From: Gemmatimonadota bacterium | GTDB lineage: Bacteria > Gemmatimonadota > Gemmatimonadetes > Longimicrobiales > Gaopeijiaceae | Direction: 5' to 3' | Assembly: GCA_007125845.1 (NCBI GenBank) | Contig: SLCK01000024.1 | Span: 47,674-111,673, forward strand | DNA length: 64,000 nucleotides | Program-made: the position numbers and the translations under genes | Notes under the pieces: model-generated | Database searches by the model: none | What the model was told of the DNA's origin: nothing | What the model saw: only the letters and a program-made list of their open reading frames with translations | Shown: piece after piece, positions 36,481-44,804 of the stretch | Numbering within the stretch: position 1 is the stretch's first letter | Layout: the number at the start of each line of letters is the position of its first letter

Positions 36481-37706
36481 GCTCTGTGGACGAGCGTCGC
36501 GCGCTCCTTCGGTTGCGACTCCTCCCCGGGGTGGGCGACCGAACGATCGATCGCCTCCTTTCCAGCGGCCGATCCGCCCTCGAGGTGATGGCCTCGCCCC
36601 CGGATCGGTTCGCGGAGCTGGTGGGGAGCCGGGCCGAGGCCGCCCGGGGTTCTCCGGAGCTGGAGGAGCGGGTCGTCTGGATACTGAACCGGTGTGAAGC
36701 GCTGGGCATCGATCTCGTGACCCGGTCGGACGGCGTCTACCCAGGGCCGCTTCTGGCCCTTTCCGATCCACCTCCGATTCTCTTCCTGCGGGGGCGCCCG
36801 GCGCTCCTGCGCCGCCGATCCGTCGCTATCGTAGGCGCCCGGCGTGCGACCGCGGCGGGCCGGAGGACAGCGGAGCGCCTGGGCCGAGAGTTGGCCGCCA
36901 GGGGTGTCACCGTCGTGAGCGGCCTCGCCCTCGGGATCGATGGGGCCGCACATCGAGGAGCTCTCGGTGGAAGGGGAGGAACCATTGCGGTGCTGGGGTG
37001 CGGACCGGATCGAGCCTATCCGAGGGGGAACCTGGGCCTCTTCCGCAGGATCGTGGCGGAGGGCCTGCTGGTGAGCGAGTTCCCTCCCGGGGAGCGTGTT
37101 CGTCCGCATCACTTTCCCCGGCGCAACCGGGTTCTCGCGGGACTCGCCCGCTGCGTCATCGTGGTGGAGGCGGGCGCCCGTAGCGGAGCGCTCATCACCG
37201 TGGACCACGCTCTGGACCTGGGCCTCGACGTGTTCGCGGTCCCCGGATCGATCGAGAGCGATCAGGCACGGGGGACGAACGCTCTCCTGCGAGACGGTGC
37301 GCACCTGTTGACCCGAGTCGAGGACGTGCTCGAAGCGATGGGTTGGGAGGACGCCGAAGAACCCAATGAGGCCGGCGACTTGGGGTACCGGGAGGCGGTG
37401 GGCGACGGCGTAAAGGGAGAGGGCGATTTCCCCGCGCTCCTGTCGGCTCTCTCGACGGTGCCCAGCTCCCTGGAAACCCTCATGGAGCGGGTCGATCTGC
37501 CGCCTGGCGAGCTTCTCGCCACCCTGACCCGGCTGGAGCTCGATGGGCACGTCCGCCGCGAGAATGAGGGATGGCGCCGGTGCGAGGAGCCTCCCCGTGA
37601 ACGGACTCGGGGATGGAACCTCGGAGACCACGGTGGCATAATTGGGAGTGGTCGCGGCGCAGCGCGGAGTGAGCCAAGCGCCATCGGTGATCCGGAGGCG
37701 AGATGA
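36477..37706 (+). CDS. dprA: DNA-processing protein DprA
   Basis: A 409-residue protein that loads RecA on incoming single-stranded DNA during transformation. An N-terminal helical domain (LRLLPGVGDRTIDRLL) precedes the Rossmann core, with VAIVGARRATAAGRR, VSGLALGIDGAAHRGAL and FPRRNRVLAGLA. A C-terminal winged helix lies at about 330-395. TTG 36477 overlaps the obgE stop; GTG 36486 is an equally plausible start. No competence pilus gene is nearby. Confidence 0.93.
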   Translation: MSSVDERRALLRLRLLPGVGDRTIDRLLSSGRSALEVMASPPDRFAELVGSRAEAARGSPELEERVVWILNRCEALGIDLVTRSDGVYPGPLLALSDPPPILFLRGRPALLRRRSVAIVGARRATAAGRRTAERLGRELAARGVTVVSGLALGIDGAAHRGALGGRGGTIAVLGCGPDRAYPRGNLGLFRRIVAEGLLVSEFPPGERVRPHHFPRRNRVLAGLARCVIVVEAGARSGALITVDHALDLGLDVFAVPGSIESDQARGTNALLRDGAHLLTRVEDVLEAMGWEDAEEPNEAGDLGYREAVGDGVKGEGDFPALLSALSTVPSSLETLMERVDLPPGELLATLTRLELDGHVRRENEGWRRCEEPPRERTRGWNLGDHGGIIGSGRGAARSEPSAIGDPEAR

Positions 37707-38791
37707 GCGGCGGAATCCCACAAACCCGGTCCGAAAAGGAGTTTGAGGATCCAGGGCTCTCCCAGCGGGAGCGCCAGGTCCTAGAGGCCGTGGTGCGCGT
37801 ATACGTCGACACCGCCGAGCCCGCGGGGAGTCGTACAGTGGCCCGGAGGTTCAACCTCGGAGTCTCTCCCGCCACGGTGCGCAACACGATGAGCGACCTG
37901 GAGGAGAAGGGGTACTTGACCCATCCTCACGCCTCGGCCGGCCGGGTTCCAACGGATCTCGCCTATCGCGCCTTTGTTGAGCAGTTCATGCAACCCACAC
38001 CGCTTTCTCCGGAGGAGAAGGAGCGCCTTCTGACCGAGCTGGATCCCGAAGGGACGTCGGCCATCGAGCGTCTCGTGGGCCGGGCCACCCGGGCGCTTGG
38101 TCTCCTCTCCCAGGAGCTCGGCGTCGCCGCGGCACCGCGACTTGCGGACTCGGTGCTCGACCGACTCGACCTGGTGCGGGTTTCCTCCACCAAGGTGCTG
38201 CTGGTGGCCCAGGTGAGGAGCGGGGTAGTTCGGACCGTCTACGTGGATCTGCACTGCGAAGTGCCCGACGACACGCTCGTGACGCTCACCTATTTGCTGA
38301 ATCAGCGACTCGCAGGGCTCACCCTGGTGGAGATTCGGAAGACGGTCGCGACTCGGATTCGGGACGCCGTCCCGGACGACGACCCGGCCGCCGAGGAGAT
38401 CCTGAATATCTTCATGCAGTCGGGAGGGGAGCTCCTGGCCTGGACGGATATTGATGGGCCGGAGATCCACCTCGGGCAGACGAGCGTGCTCGCCTCTCAA
38501 CCTGAGTTCACGAGCGGTGAAAAGCTCAAGGATCTCCTCGAGCTCACCGAACGGCGCGACCTCCTGGCGGGCGTCCTGGGTGATCGTTCCCACCAGGGGG
38601 GCATCCAGATCACGATCGGCTCCGAGAACCGGGCTGAGGAGTTGGTGGGGTTCACCCTGGTCACGGCCGAGTACCGCGTCGGCGGTCTCAAGGGGGTCAT
38701 TGGTGTGATCGGGCCGACCCGGATGCCCTACGAGAAGGTGTGTGCGATCGTCGACCACACCTCGTCGCTGGTCAACCGGATCCTGGAGTAG
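37703..38791 (+). CDS. hrcA: Heat-inducible repressor HrcA
   Basis: A 362-residue repressor that binds CIRCE elements ahead of chaperone operons. The N-terminal winged helix reads LSQRERQVLEAVV, then SPATVRNTMSDLEEKGYLTHPHASAGRVPTD in the DNA-binding region (split here for length: SPATVRNTMSDLEEKGYL and THPHASAGRVPTD). A GAF-like dimer domain follows. ATG overlaps the dprA stop. dnaJ is next, but grpE, dnaK and groE are not in the window and no CIRCE inverted repeat is seen here. Confidence 0.95.
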   Translation: MSGGIPQTRSEKEFEDPGLSQRERQVLEAVVRVYVDTAEPAGSRTVARRFNLGVSPATVRNTMSDLEEKGYLTHPHASAGRVPTDLAYRAFVEQFMQPTPLSPEEKERLLTELDPEGTSAIERLVGRATRALGLLSQELGVAAAPRLADSVLDRLDLVRVSSTKVLLVAQVRSGVVRTVYVDLHCEVPDDTLVTLTYLLNQRLAGLTLVEIRKTVATRIRDAVPDDDPAAEEILNIFMQSGGELLAWTDIDGPEIHLGQTSVLASQPEFTSGEKLKDLLELTERRDLLAGVLGDRSHQGGIQITIGSENRAEELVGFTLVTAEYRVGGLKGVIGVIGPTRMPYEKVCAIVDHTSSLVNRILE

Positions 38792-38861
38792 GACGACAAC
38801 GTCGGAGGCGAGTGCCTCGGGAGGGGCGTTCGTCCCATTTCATAGGGTGGCAACTTCTTTC

Positions 38862-40040
38862 ATGGCGGATTATTACGATATCCTGGGCGTCCCGCGGGAC
38901 GCCGGGCCGGAAGCAATCAAGAAGGCATATCGCAAGCTGGCGATGAAATACCATCCGGACCGGAACTCCGGGTCGGACGAGGCCGAAGCTCGCTTCAAGG
39001 AGCTTTCCGAGGCGTACGAGGTCCTCAAGGACCCGGAAAAGCGGGCGATGTACGATCGCTTCGGGAAGGCCGGCACGAAGTCGGGTGGGGCAGGGGGCCC
39101 GTTCCAGGGCGGATTCGATCTCCACGACGCGATCGAGATCTTCATGCGCGATTTCGGCGGCGGGGGAGGCTTCGAAGAAGTCTTCGGGGGTCAGGGTCGA
39201 GGAGGACGTGGTCGACGGCGCTCGCGGACAAGGAAGGGAGAGAATACGCGCGTCCGCATTCCGCTCACCCTCCAGGAGGTGGCGAGCGGCGTGACCAAGC
39301 GGGTACGGGTAGCGCTCCTGGACCCGTGCGAAGCTTGTGAAGGCACGGGATCGGCCGAGGGCGAGGCGGGCGGCACCTGCTCCACCTGCGGAGGTCGAGG
39401 GGAGGAACGGGTGGCCCAACGCTCTGTCTTCGGGCAGTTCGTCTCCGTGACGACGTGTCGGAGCTGCGGGGGCGAAGGGAGCGTCGTCCGCGACCCCTGC
39501 CGCTCGTGTAAGGGCGAAGGTCGAACGCGCAGGGAGCGGGAGGTGGAGGTCGAGATTCCCCGCGGGGTGAGCTCCGAGAACTTCATATCCCTTCGGGGCA
39601 AGGGGAACGTCGGTCCGCGTGGAGGTCCGCGCGGCGACATCCTCGTCCTGCTCGAGATCGAGGACGATCCGCGGTTCGTCAGGGAGGGCAACGACCTGGT
39701 AACGGATGTGCTTGTCACCTTCTCTCAGGCAGCCCTGGGGGCGGAAGTCGAAGTTCCGACCGTGGAGGGGTCCCGAACCCTTGAGGTCCCTCCAGGAATC
39801 CAGAGCGGTCAGGCGATACGTTTCAGGGGCGGGGGGCTTCCGGACCTGAATGGCGGGGCTCAAGGCGACCTGATCGGCCGGATTCGGGTCTGGACACCGA
39901 CTGAACTCACTCCCGAGCAGGAGACCCTCTTCCAGAGTCTGCGGGAGGAAGAGGACCCGGTGCCCGATTCCGTGGCCGAGGCGGGAGGGGAGCGCCGGGG
40001 CTTCTGGTCCCGCGTCCGGGAGGCGTTCACCTCCGGTTGA
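38862..40040 (+). CDS. dnaJ: Chaperone DnaJ
   Basis: A 392-residue co-chaperone of DnaK. The J domain begins MADYYDILGVPRDAG, with the HPD motif in KYHPDRN. A Gly/Phe-rich segment (about 75-110) is next. The zinc domain has four CxxCxGxG-type repeats: CEACEGTG, CSTCGGRG, CRSCGGEG and CRSCKGEG. The substrate-binding C-domains are complete. ATG 38862 is the conserved start; the 70-base gap to hrcA shows no clear promoter. Confidence 0.97.
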   Translation: MADYYDILGVPRDAGPEAIKKAYRKLAMKYHPDRNSGSDEAEARFKELSEAYEVLKDPEKRAMYDRFGKAGTKSGGAGGPFQGGFDLHDAIEIFMRDFGGGGGFEEVFGGQGRGGRGRRRSRTRKGENTRVRIPLTLQEVASGVTKRVRVALLDPCEACEGTGSAEGEAGGTCSTCGGRGEERVAQRSVFGQFVSVTTCRSCGGEGSVVRDPCRSCKGEGRTRREREVEVEIPRGVSSENFISLRGKGNVGPRGGPRGDILVLLEIEDDPRFVREGNDLVTDVLVTFSQAALGAEVEVPTVEGSRTLEVPPGIQSGQAIRFRGGGLPDLNGGAQGDLIGRIRVWTPTELTPEQETLFQSLREEEDPVPDSVAEAGGERRGFWSRVREAFTSG

Positions 40041-40053
40041 GGAAGGTGGCCCC

Positions 40054-40956
40054 ATGAGTTCACCGCCCACACCGGTGCCGGACGCCTGGGTCGTTCTCGA
40101 GGTCGAGAGGCCGCAGAACGAGGAGAGCGCCGCACTCCTCGTCGAGGAGTTGATGGGAATCGGAGGTCGGGGGGTAGAGGAACGCGGAGACACGTTTCTC
40201 GTGTACCTCCCGGAGACGGGGACCTCTCCGGAGGAGTTCACGGACAAGCTCCGGGCGAATCTCTCCAGATTCGGCGATGAGACCCCCCTGGCGGTAACCT
40301 TTCGCCGGCAACGCCACGAGGACTGGGAAGCGACCTGGAGGGAGGGCCTCCACCCGCGCCGGGTCACCTCCCGTCTGGTGGTGGCTCCGACCTGGGAGGA
40401 CCTGGAGCTGAAGCCGGGTGAGCTTCTCATCTCGATCGACCCGGGCATGGCGTTCGGCACCGCCGAGCACCCGACCACTCGCGGATGTCTGCGTCTCCTG
40501 GACGGAAGGGTGGAGCCCGGGGACCACGTAGCGGATATCGGAGCCGGATCCGGCATCCTTTCGATTGCAGCGGCGCTCCTCGGATCCGAGCGTGTCCTGG
40601 CCGTGGAATCGGATCCCTGGTCGTGCGCGACGGCTCGGGAGAACGTCGACCTGAACGCAGTCGCGGACCGGGTCGAGGTGTTCGAGGCCGTGGTGGGACC
40701 GGAATTCGTTCCCGAGCAGCCCCCCTTCGACGGGATCGTGGCCAATATCGAGAGCGGTGTGCTCCTCCTCCTGCTCGAGGGGTTTCGCAGCGGATTGCGC
40801 GACGACGGATGGCTCATCGTGAGCGGGATTCTCGATTCCGAGGCCCAGGAGATCGTGGAGAGCGCGTCGAAAGGCGGGTTCATTCGCACGGACGAGGATC
40901 GCGAGGACGGGTGGTGGACGGGAGCCTTCCGGGCCGTCCCCTCCGGCGAGGGCTGA
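40054..40956 (+). CDS. prmA: Ribosomal protein L11 methyltransferase
   Basis: A 300-residue SAM-dependent methyltransferase that trimethylates ribosomal protein L11. The N-terminal substrate domain is followed by the conserved DPGMAFGTAEHPTTR, motif I VADIGAGSGILSIAAALLG and the PrmA-type VANIESGVLLLL. The length is typical. It follows dnaJ by 13 bases, a frequent arrangement. Its last 77 bases are overlapped by a minus-strand gene. Confidence 0.95.
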   Translation: MSSPPTPVPDAWVVLEVERPQNEESAALLVEELMGIGGRGVEERGDTFLVYLPETGTSPEEFTDKLRANLSRFGDETPLAVTFRRQRHEDWEATWREGLHPRRVTSRLVVAPTWEDLELKPGELLISIDPGMAFGTAEHPTTRGCLRLLDGRVEPGDHVADIGAGSGILSIAAALLGSERVLAVESDPWSCATARENVDLNAVADRVEVFEAVVGPEFVPEQPPFDGIVANIESGVLLLLLEGFRSGLRDDGWLIVSGILDSEAQEIVESASKGGFIRTDEDREDGWWTGAFRAVPSGEG

Positions 40957-41350
40957 CGAAGCGCCGGGAGCGAGCCTCCTCTTCCACGAGTCGGTTCCAC
41001 CTGGCCCAGGCTTGAGCGGAGCCGGCGTCCACGGCGGACGCCAGCGAGCGGAGCGACCATCGCATTCGGCGGGCAAGACAGCGTCCGAAGCCGTTCGGGG
41101 ACGCGGGGGCACTGCCGCCGGCCACCACCCAGGCCGGTGGATCGAGTCGCCGACTCCACCTTCGTTTCGGACGGCGAACCAGCGTCGGCGGGGATGAGGG
41201 GGCCGCGATCAGGACCTCCAGGAGTCGCTCGGGTTCGGGCGAAGCCCCCGGGCCCGAGCGATCCAGGATCTCACACAGCGCCGAGACGGACCGGGCGGGC
41301 GCCGCGTCGCGGAGGAGGAGCGTGTTCACGGTTTCGGTGAGGGTGTCCAT
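40880..41350 (-). CDS. Conserved-looking hypothetical protein
   Basis: A 156-residue frame on the minus strand that I do not recognise. AGGAG at 41363-41359 is 8 bases before ATG 41350, and the first 110 codons show strong G/C preference at third positions. The N-terminal part looks like a folded helical domain (TLTETVNTLLLRD; VSALCEILDRSG; PERLLEVLIAAP). It is followed by PPAWVVAGGSAP and a helix, RMRWSLRSLASAV. The last 25 residues, antisense to prmA, are Arg/Pro-rich and look non-coding. The general look is of a small winged-helix-like protein, but that is a guess. It is one of the few minus-strand genes. Confidence 0.5.
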   Translation of the reverse strand: MDTLTETVNTLLLRDAAPARSVSALCEILDRSGPGASPEPERLLEVLIAAPSSPPTLVRRPKRRWSRRLDPPAWVVAGGSAPASPNGFGRCLARRMRWSLRSLASAVDAGSAQAWARWNRLVEEEARSRRFVSPRRRGRPGRLPSTTRPRDPRPCE

Positions 41351-41504
41351 GTGGGTCTCTCCTGGAAGGTCGTTGACGAAGAGGCGTGGGCATCGGGAGA
41401 GGCGTCGTCTCGGAACTCCGTGGCGACGCGATCGTAGCTTTGTGGATGAGGCCCTTCGATAGCCGGACGGGCCTCCTTCTCACTCGAGCCAGGGCAGGTG
41501 AGCG

Positions 41505-41879
41505 GTGAGCGACAGCGGATCGAGCAGGCCGGCATCGGCCGAGTGCGTGTTCTGCCGGATCTCGAGGGGGGAGATCCCGGCCACGGTGGTCCACGAGGAC
41601 GAAGACCTGTTGGTCTTCGAGGACCTCAATCCCCAGGCGCCGACACACCTCTTGATCATCCCCCGCGCGCACGTCGCTTCGGTGGACGACCTGCACGATG
41701 GCGAGCGAGACCTCGTGGGAGGGCTCATCCTGGCGGCCCGCGACGTCGCGCGGAGCCAGGGTGTCGCCGAGGACGGGTACCGGCTGGTGGCCAACACCGG
41801 ACGCGACGGTGGACAGACGGTGGACCACCTTCACGTGCACCTCCTGGCGGGCCGACCGCTTTCCTGGCCGCCGGGATAG
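41505..41879 (+). CDS. HIT family nucleotide hydrolase
   Basis: A 124-residue histidine-triad protein from GTG 41505. CVFCRISRGEIPATVV, LLVFEDLNPQAPTHLLIIP and the triad DHLHVHLLAGR are standard for HINT/protein kinase C inhibitor-like hydrolases, which cleave adenosine phosphoramidates. Both Cys of the CxxC pair are present. A TAGCTTTG box lies at 41434-41441 in the 154-base gap upstream, but no good -35 accompanies it. Confidence 0.93.
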   Translation: MSDSGSSRPASAECVFCRISRGEIPATVVHEDEDLLVFEDLNPQAPTHLLIIPRAHVASVDDLHDGERDLVGGLILAARDVARSQGVAEDGYRLVANTGRDGGQTVDHLHVHLLAGRPLSWPPG

Positions 41880-41888
41880 GAGACCGCG

Positions 41889-41917
41889 TTGACCCCGGCT
41901 GGGGCCCCGGGTAGCTT
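41889..41917 (+). promoter_or_regulatory. Promoter of the yqeY-mutS2-dnaG group
   Basis: TTGACC at 41889-41894 and TAGCTT at 41912-41917 are 17 bases apart, in the 83-base gap after the HIT gene. The -10 extends to TAGCTTTG. It probably drives the chain of tightly packed genes up to pta. Confidence 0.65.
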
Positions 41918-41962
41918 TGGATCACGTTCTCCGTAGTATCCATCTGCAGCTCGGGATTTCGC

Positions 41963-42403
41963 TTGAGCGCCGCACTCCGTGACAGAATTCAAAATCGCCT
42001 CAACGAGGCGAGGAAGGAGCGGGACCGATTTCGGGTCGCCGTCCTCTCGACCGTGCTTTCCGACCTCCACAATCGAGAGATCGAGGTGGGGGAGGGGGCC
42101 AACGACGAGATGGTCCGGGAGGTGGTCGCTCGAGCGATCAAGCAGCGCAGGGAGGCCGCCGATCAGATGCGGGCAGGAGGGCGAGAGGAGCTTGCGAGCA
42201 AAGAGGAACGAGAGGCGGAGCTTCTTGCCGAGTTCCTCCCCCCGCCCCTGGACGAGGAAGAGGTGCGTGAGCTGGTGCGGGAGATCCTCTCCGACGGGGT
42301 CACCGACGTCGGCCCGCTGATGGGTCGGCTGATGCCCAGGATCAAGGGCAGGTTCGATGGTAGGGAGGCCAACCGCATCGCCAGGGAGGAGCTGGCGGGG
42401 TGA
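41963..42403 (+). CDS. GatB/YqeY domain protein
   Basis: A 146-residue protein of the YqeY family, related to the tail domain of amidotransferase subunit GatB. LRDRIQNRLNEARKERD, RFRVAVLSTVLSDLHN, KQRREAADQMRAGGREELASKEE and MGRLMPRIKGRFDGREANRIARE match throughout. The only reasonable start is TTG 41963. Its function is not settled in the family; in other bacteria it often sits beside rpsU or dnaG, and dnaG is two genes downstream here. Confidence 0.92.
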   Translation: MSAALRDRIQNRLNEARKERDRFRVAVLSTVLSDLHNREIEVGEGANDEMVREVVARAIKQRREAADQMRAGGREELASKEEREAELLAEFLPPPLDEEEVRELVREILSDGVTDVGPLMGRLMPRIKGRFDGREANRIAREELAG

Positions 42404-42419
42404 GGACCGGGATAGGGGG

Positions 42420-44804
42420 ATGAACGCCCACGCCCTCTCCGTGCTCGAGTTCGACCAGGCCATGGAGAAGGTGGCGGCCAGGGCCGCAAATCCACTGGGC
42501 CGGGAGGCGGTACGGTCCCTCGGGCCTACGACCGATCCCGAGACACCCCGCTTCGAGCTCGAGCGGGTCGCCGAGCTCATCCGTGTGCTGGAAGACCGGC
42601 CGAACTGGGCTCCACCCGCCTTTCCCGACGTCCGCTCCGCGATCCGGGTGCTTGCCACCGACGGAGGAATCCTCGAGCCGGACCAGCTCCTGGGGCTGCT
42701 GCGCCTCCTTGTCGCGAGCCGCGAGCTGTCGAACGCGATCGGGGGCTCGGCACCCGATCCGGAGGACCCCCGTCCGTACCTGACGCAGCTCCGGGAGCGC
42801 CTTCCCCGGGATTCTCGCCTTGAAAAGCTCCTCGATTCGACGGTGGACGAGGACGGAGAGATCCGGGACTCGGCAAGCGCGGAGCTCCGCTCCCTCCGCG
42901 GTCGGTTGCGCTCCGTGCGTGGTCAGGTCGTGCGGAAGCTGGAACGCTATCTGTCCTCCCTTCCGGATCGTTACCGGGTGCCGGATGCCTCGGTGTCGAT
43001 CCGGGACGGGCGCTATGTGATTCCGATTCGCCGGGAGGGCAAGTCCGAGGTGGGCGGGGTGGTGCACGGGGAGTCGGCGACCGGGGCCACTCTCTTCGTG
43101 GAGCCCCCCCTTGCGATCGGGTTCATGAACGAGATCCGGGAGCTGGAGCGGGACGAGACGCGGGAGATCCGACGCATCCTCAGGGAGGTTACGGGGCAGA
43201 TACGTTCGAGTGCAGCGCCGTTCGCCGGAGCCCTCGAGGCGCACGTGCAGCTCGACAGCGTGTGGGCCCGGGCTCGCACCGCTCGCGCATGGCGCGGGAT
43301 TCCCCCCGAGCTTCTCGATCCGCAGTCCGAGTCGCTGAGGATCGTGGAGGGGCGCCATCCGCTCCTGCTGGAACAGGGGATCGAAGTCGTGCCCTTTTCC
43401 CTCGAGTTGATTCCGGACGAACGCGCGGTCGTCCTGTCCGGCCCGAACACCGGAGGGAAAACCGTCCTCCTCAAGGCGTTCGGTCTGATCCACCTCCTCG
43501 CGCAGAGCGGGGTGGTGCCGCCAGTCGGTCCTGGCACCCGCCTTCCCGTGCTCGCGGACGTTTTCGCCGACATTGGCGACGAGCAGTCGATCGCGGAGTC
43601 GCTCTCCACCTTCTCCGCACACCTGGCGAACACCATCGAGATCCTCGAAGGCGCCGGGCCCGGAACCCTGGTCCTGATCGACGAGATGGGAACCGGAACG
43701 GATCCCGCCGAGGGCGCCGCGCTCGCCCGCTCGATTCTCGAGGCTCTGGTCGCCCGGGGCTCCAGGGCGGTGGTGACCTCACACCTGGGCGCGCTCAAGA
43801 GACTGGATGTCCCGGGGAGTGGGATCGTCAACGCTTCGCTCCTCTTCGACCCGGACCAGATCGAACCGACGTACCACCTCCGGAAGGGACGACCTGGAAG
43901 AAGCTACGGCTTGGCGATTGCCCGCCGGACGGGCCTTCCGAGCGAGGTGCTGGACCGCGCCGAAGAGCTCGTCGATTCAGACGAGCTCGATGTCGAGCGC
44001 CTGCTTGCGCGGCTCGAAGCGAAAGAGTCCGAGCTCTCGGAGGCGCTCCGGGAGGCAGAGCAGGCTCGCTCCGGCTCCGAGCGGATGCGCGAGGAGGTGG
44101 AGCGTCGGAGATCGAGCCTGGAGGAAAGGGAGCGCACGGAGGAGGAGCGAGCTCGCGCACGAGCGCGGCAATTGCTGCTGGAAGCCAGGGGCGAGGTAGA
44201 GGAGGCGATCCGGGAAGTCCGGGAGGGCGTGAACGAGGAGCGGGCGGAGGTGGAGACCAGGGCCAGGCGGCGTGTCGAAGATGCGGCCCGTCGGCAGCGG
44301 CCGACCGGCTTCCGTCAATCGGAGAGCGATCGGCGGGAAGAGCTCGTCGCTCCGATCGCCGAAGGGGAGCGCGTCCGACTGCGGGGCAGTGGGGCCAGCG
44401 GGGTGGTCCTGGAGCTGAGCGAGGATCGCGTGACCGTCGACGTCGGAGGACTGCGCGTTCAGCTTCCCCGTGCAGAGGTGGAGCCGGTTGAGGAGAGCGA
44501 ACCCCGGCGCGCCCAGGCTGGTGCGGGCTCGAGCGGGGGCTGGAGCTCCTCCGAGGTCGAGGTGCGTACCGAAGCCGACCTGAGGGGGCTCCGAGTCGAC
44601 GAGGTAGGGCTCGCGCTGGGGCGAGCCCTGGACGGGGCGGTTGTCGGAAGCCTTCCCGAGCTGCGTGTCATCCACGGCAAGGGTACGGGGGCGGTGAAGG
44701 CGAAGGTGCTCGAAATCCTGCGCTCGGATCCGAGGGTGAGCGAGTTCCGCCCCGGGCGGTCGGGTGAGGGCGGGGCCGGTGTGACCGTGGCGGTGATCCG
44801 GTGA
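42420..44804 (+). CDS. mutS2: MutS2 ATPase/endonuclease
   Basis: A 794-residue MutS2 protein. ATG 42420 gives the usual start NAHALSVLEFDQA. The clamp and lever region covers about 1-310. The ATPase has Walker A SGPNTGGKTVLLKA (about 340-353), and later LVLIDEMGTGTDPAEGAAL. A long coiled coil follows (about 510-630). A KOW-like part and the C-terminal Smr nuclease domain (DLRGLRVDEV, VIHGKGTGAVK) end it. MutS2 acts in recombination control and ribosome rescue rather than mismatch repair. The stop overlaps dnaG (GTGA). Confidence 0.95.
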   Translation: MNAHALSVLEFDQAMEKVAARAANPLGREAVRSLGPTTDPETPRFELERVAELIRVLEDRPNWAPPAFPDVRSAIRVLATDGGILEPDQLLGLLRLLVASRELSNAIGGSAPDPEDPRPYLTQLRERLPRDSRLEKLLDSTVDEDGEIRDSASAELRSLRGRLRSVRGQVVRKLERYLSSLPDRYRVPDASVSIRDGRYVIPIRREGKSEVGGVVHGESATGATLFVEPPLAIGFMNEIRELERDETREIRRILREVTGQIRSSAAPFAGALEAHVQLDSVWARARTARAWRGIPPELLDPQSESLRIVEGRHPLLLEQGIEVVPFSLELIPDERAVVLSGPNTGGKTVLLKAFGLIHLLAQSGVVPPVGPGTRLPVLADVFADIGDEQSIAESLSTFSAHLANTIEILEGAGPGTLVLIDEMGTGTDPAEGAALARSILEALVARGSRAVVTSHLGALKRLDVPGSGIVNASLLFDPDQIEPTYHLRKGRPGRSYGLAIARRTGLPSEVLDRAEELVDSDELDVERLLARLEAKESELSEALREAEQARSGSERMREEVERRRSSLEERERTEEERARARARQLLLEARGEVEEAIREVREGVNEERAEVETRARRRVEDAARRQRPTGFRQSESDRREELVAPIAEGERVRLRGSGASGVVLELSEDRVTVDVGGLRVQLPRAEVEPVEESEPRRAQAGAGSSGGWSSSEVEVRTEADLRGLRVDEVGLALGRALDGAVVGSLPELRVIHGKGTGAVKAKVLEILRSDPRVSEFRPGRSGEGGAGVTVAVIR

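Noticed and set aside
38772..41159. 795-codon minus-strand open frame opposite dnaJ and prmA
   Set aside because: Both + strand genes are certain and the frame shows only shadow composition. Only the separate frame 40880-41350 has a ribosome binding site and coding look.
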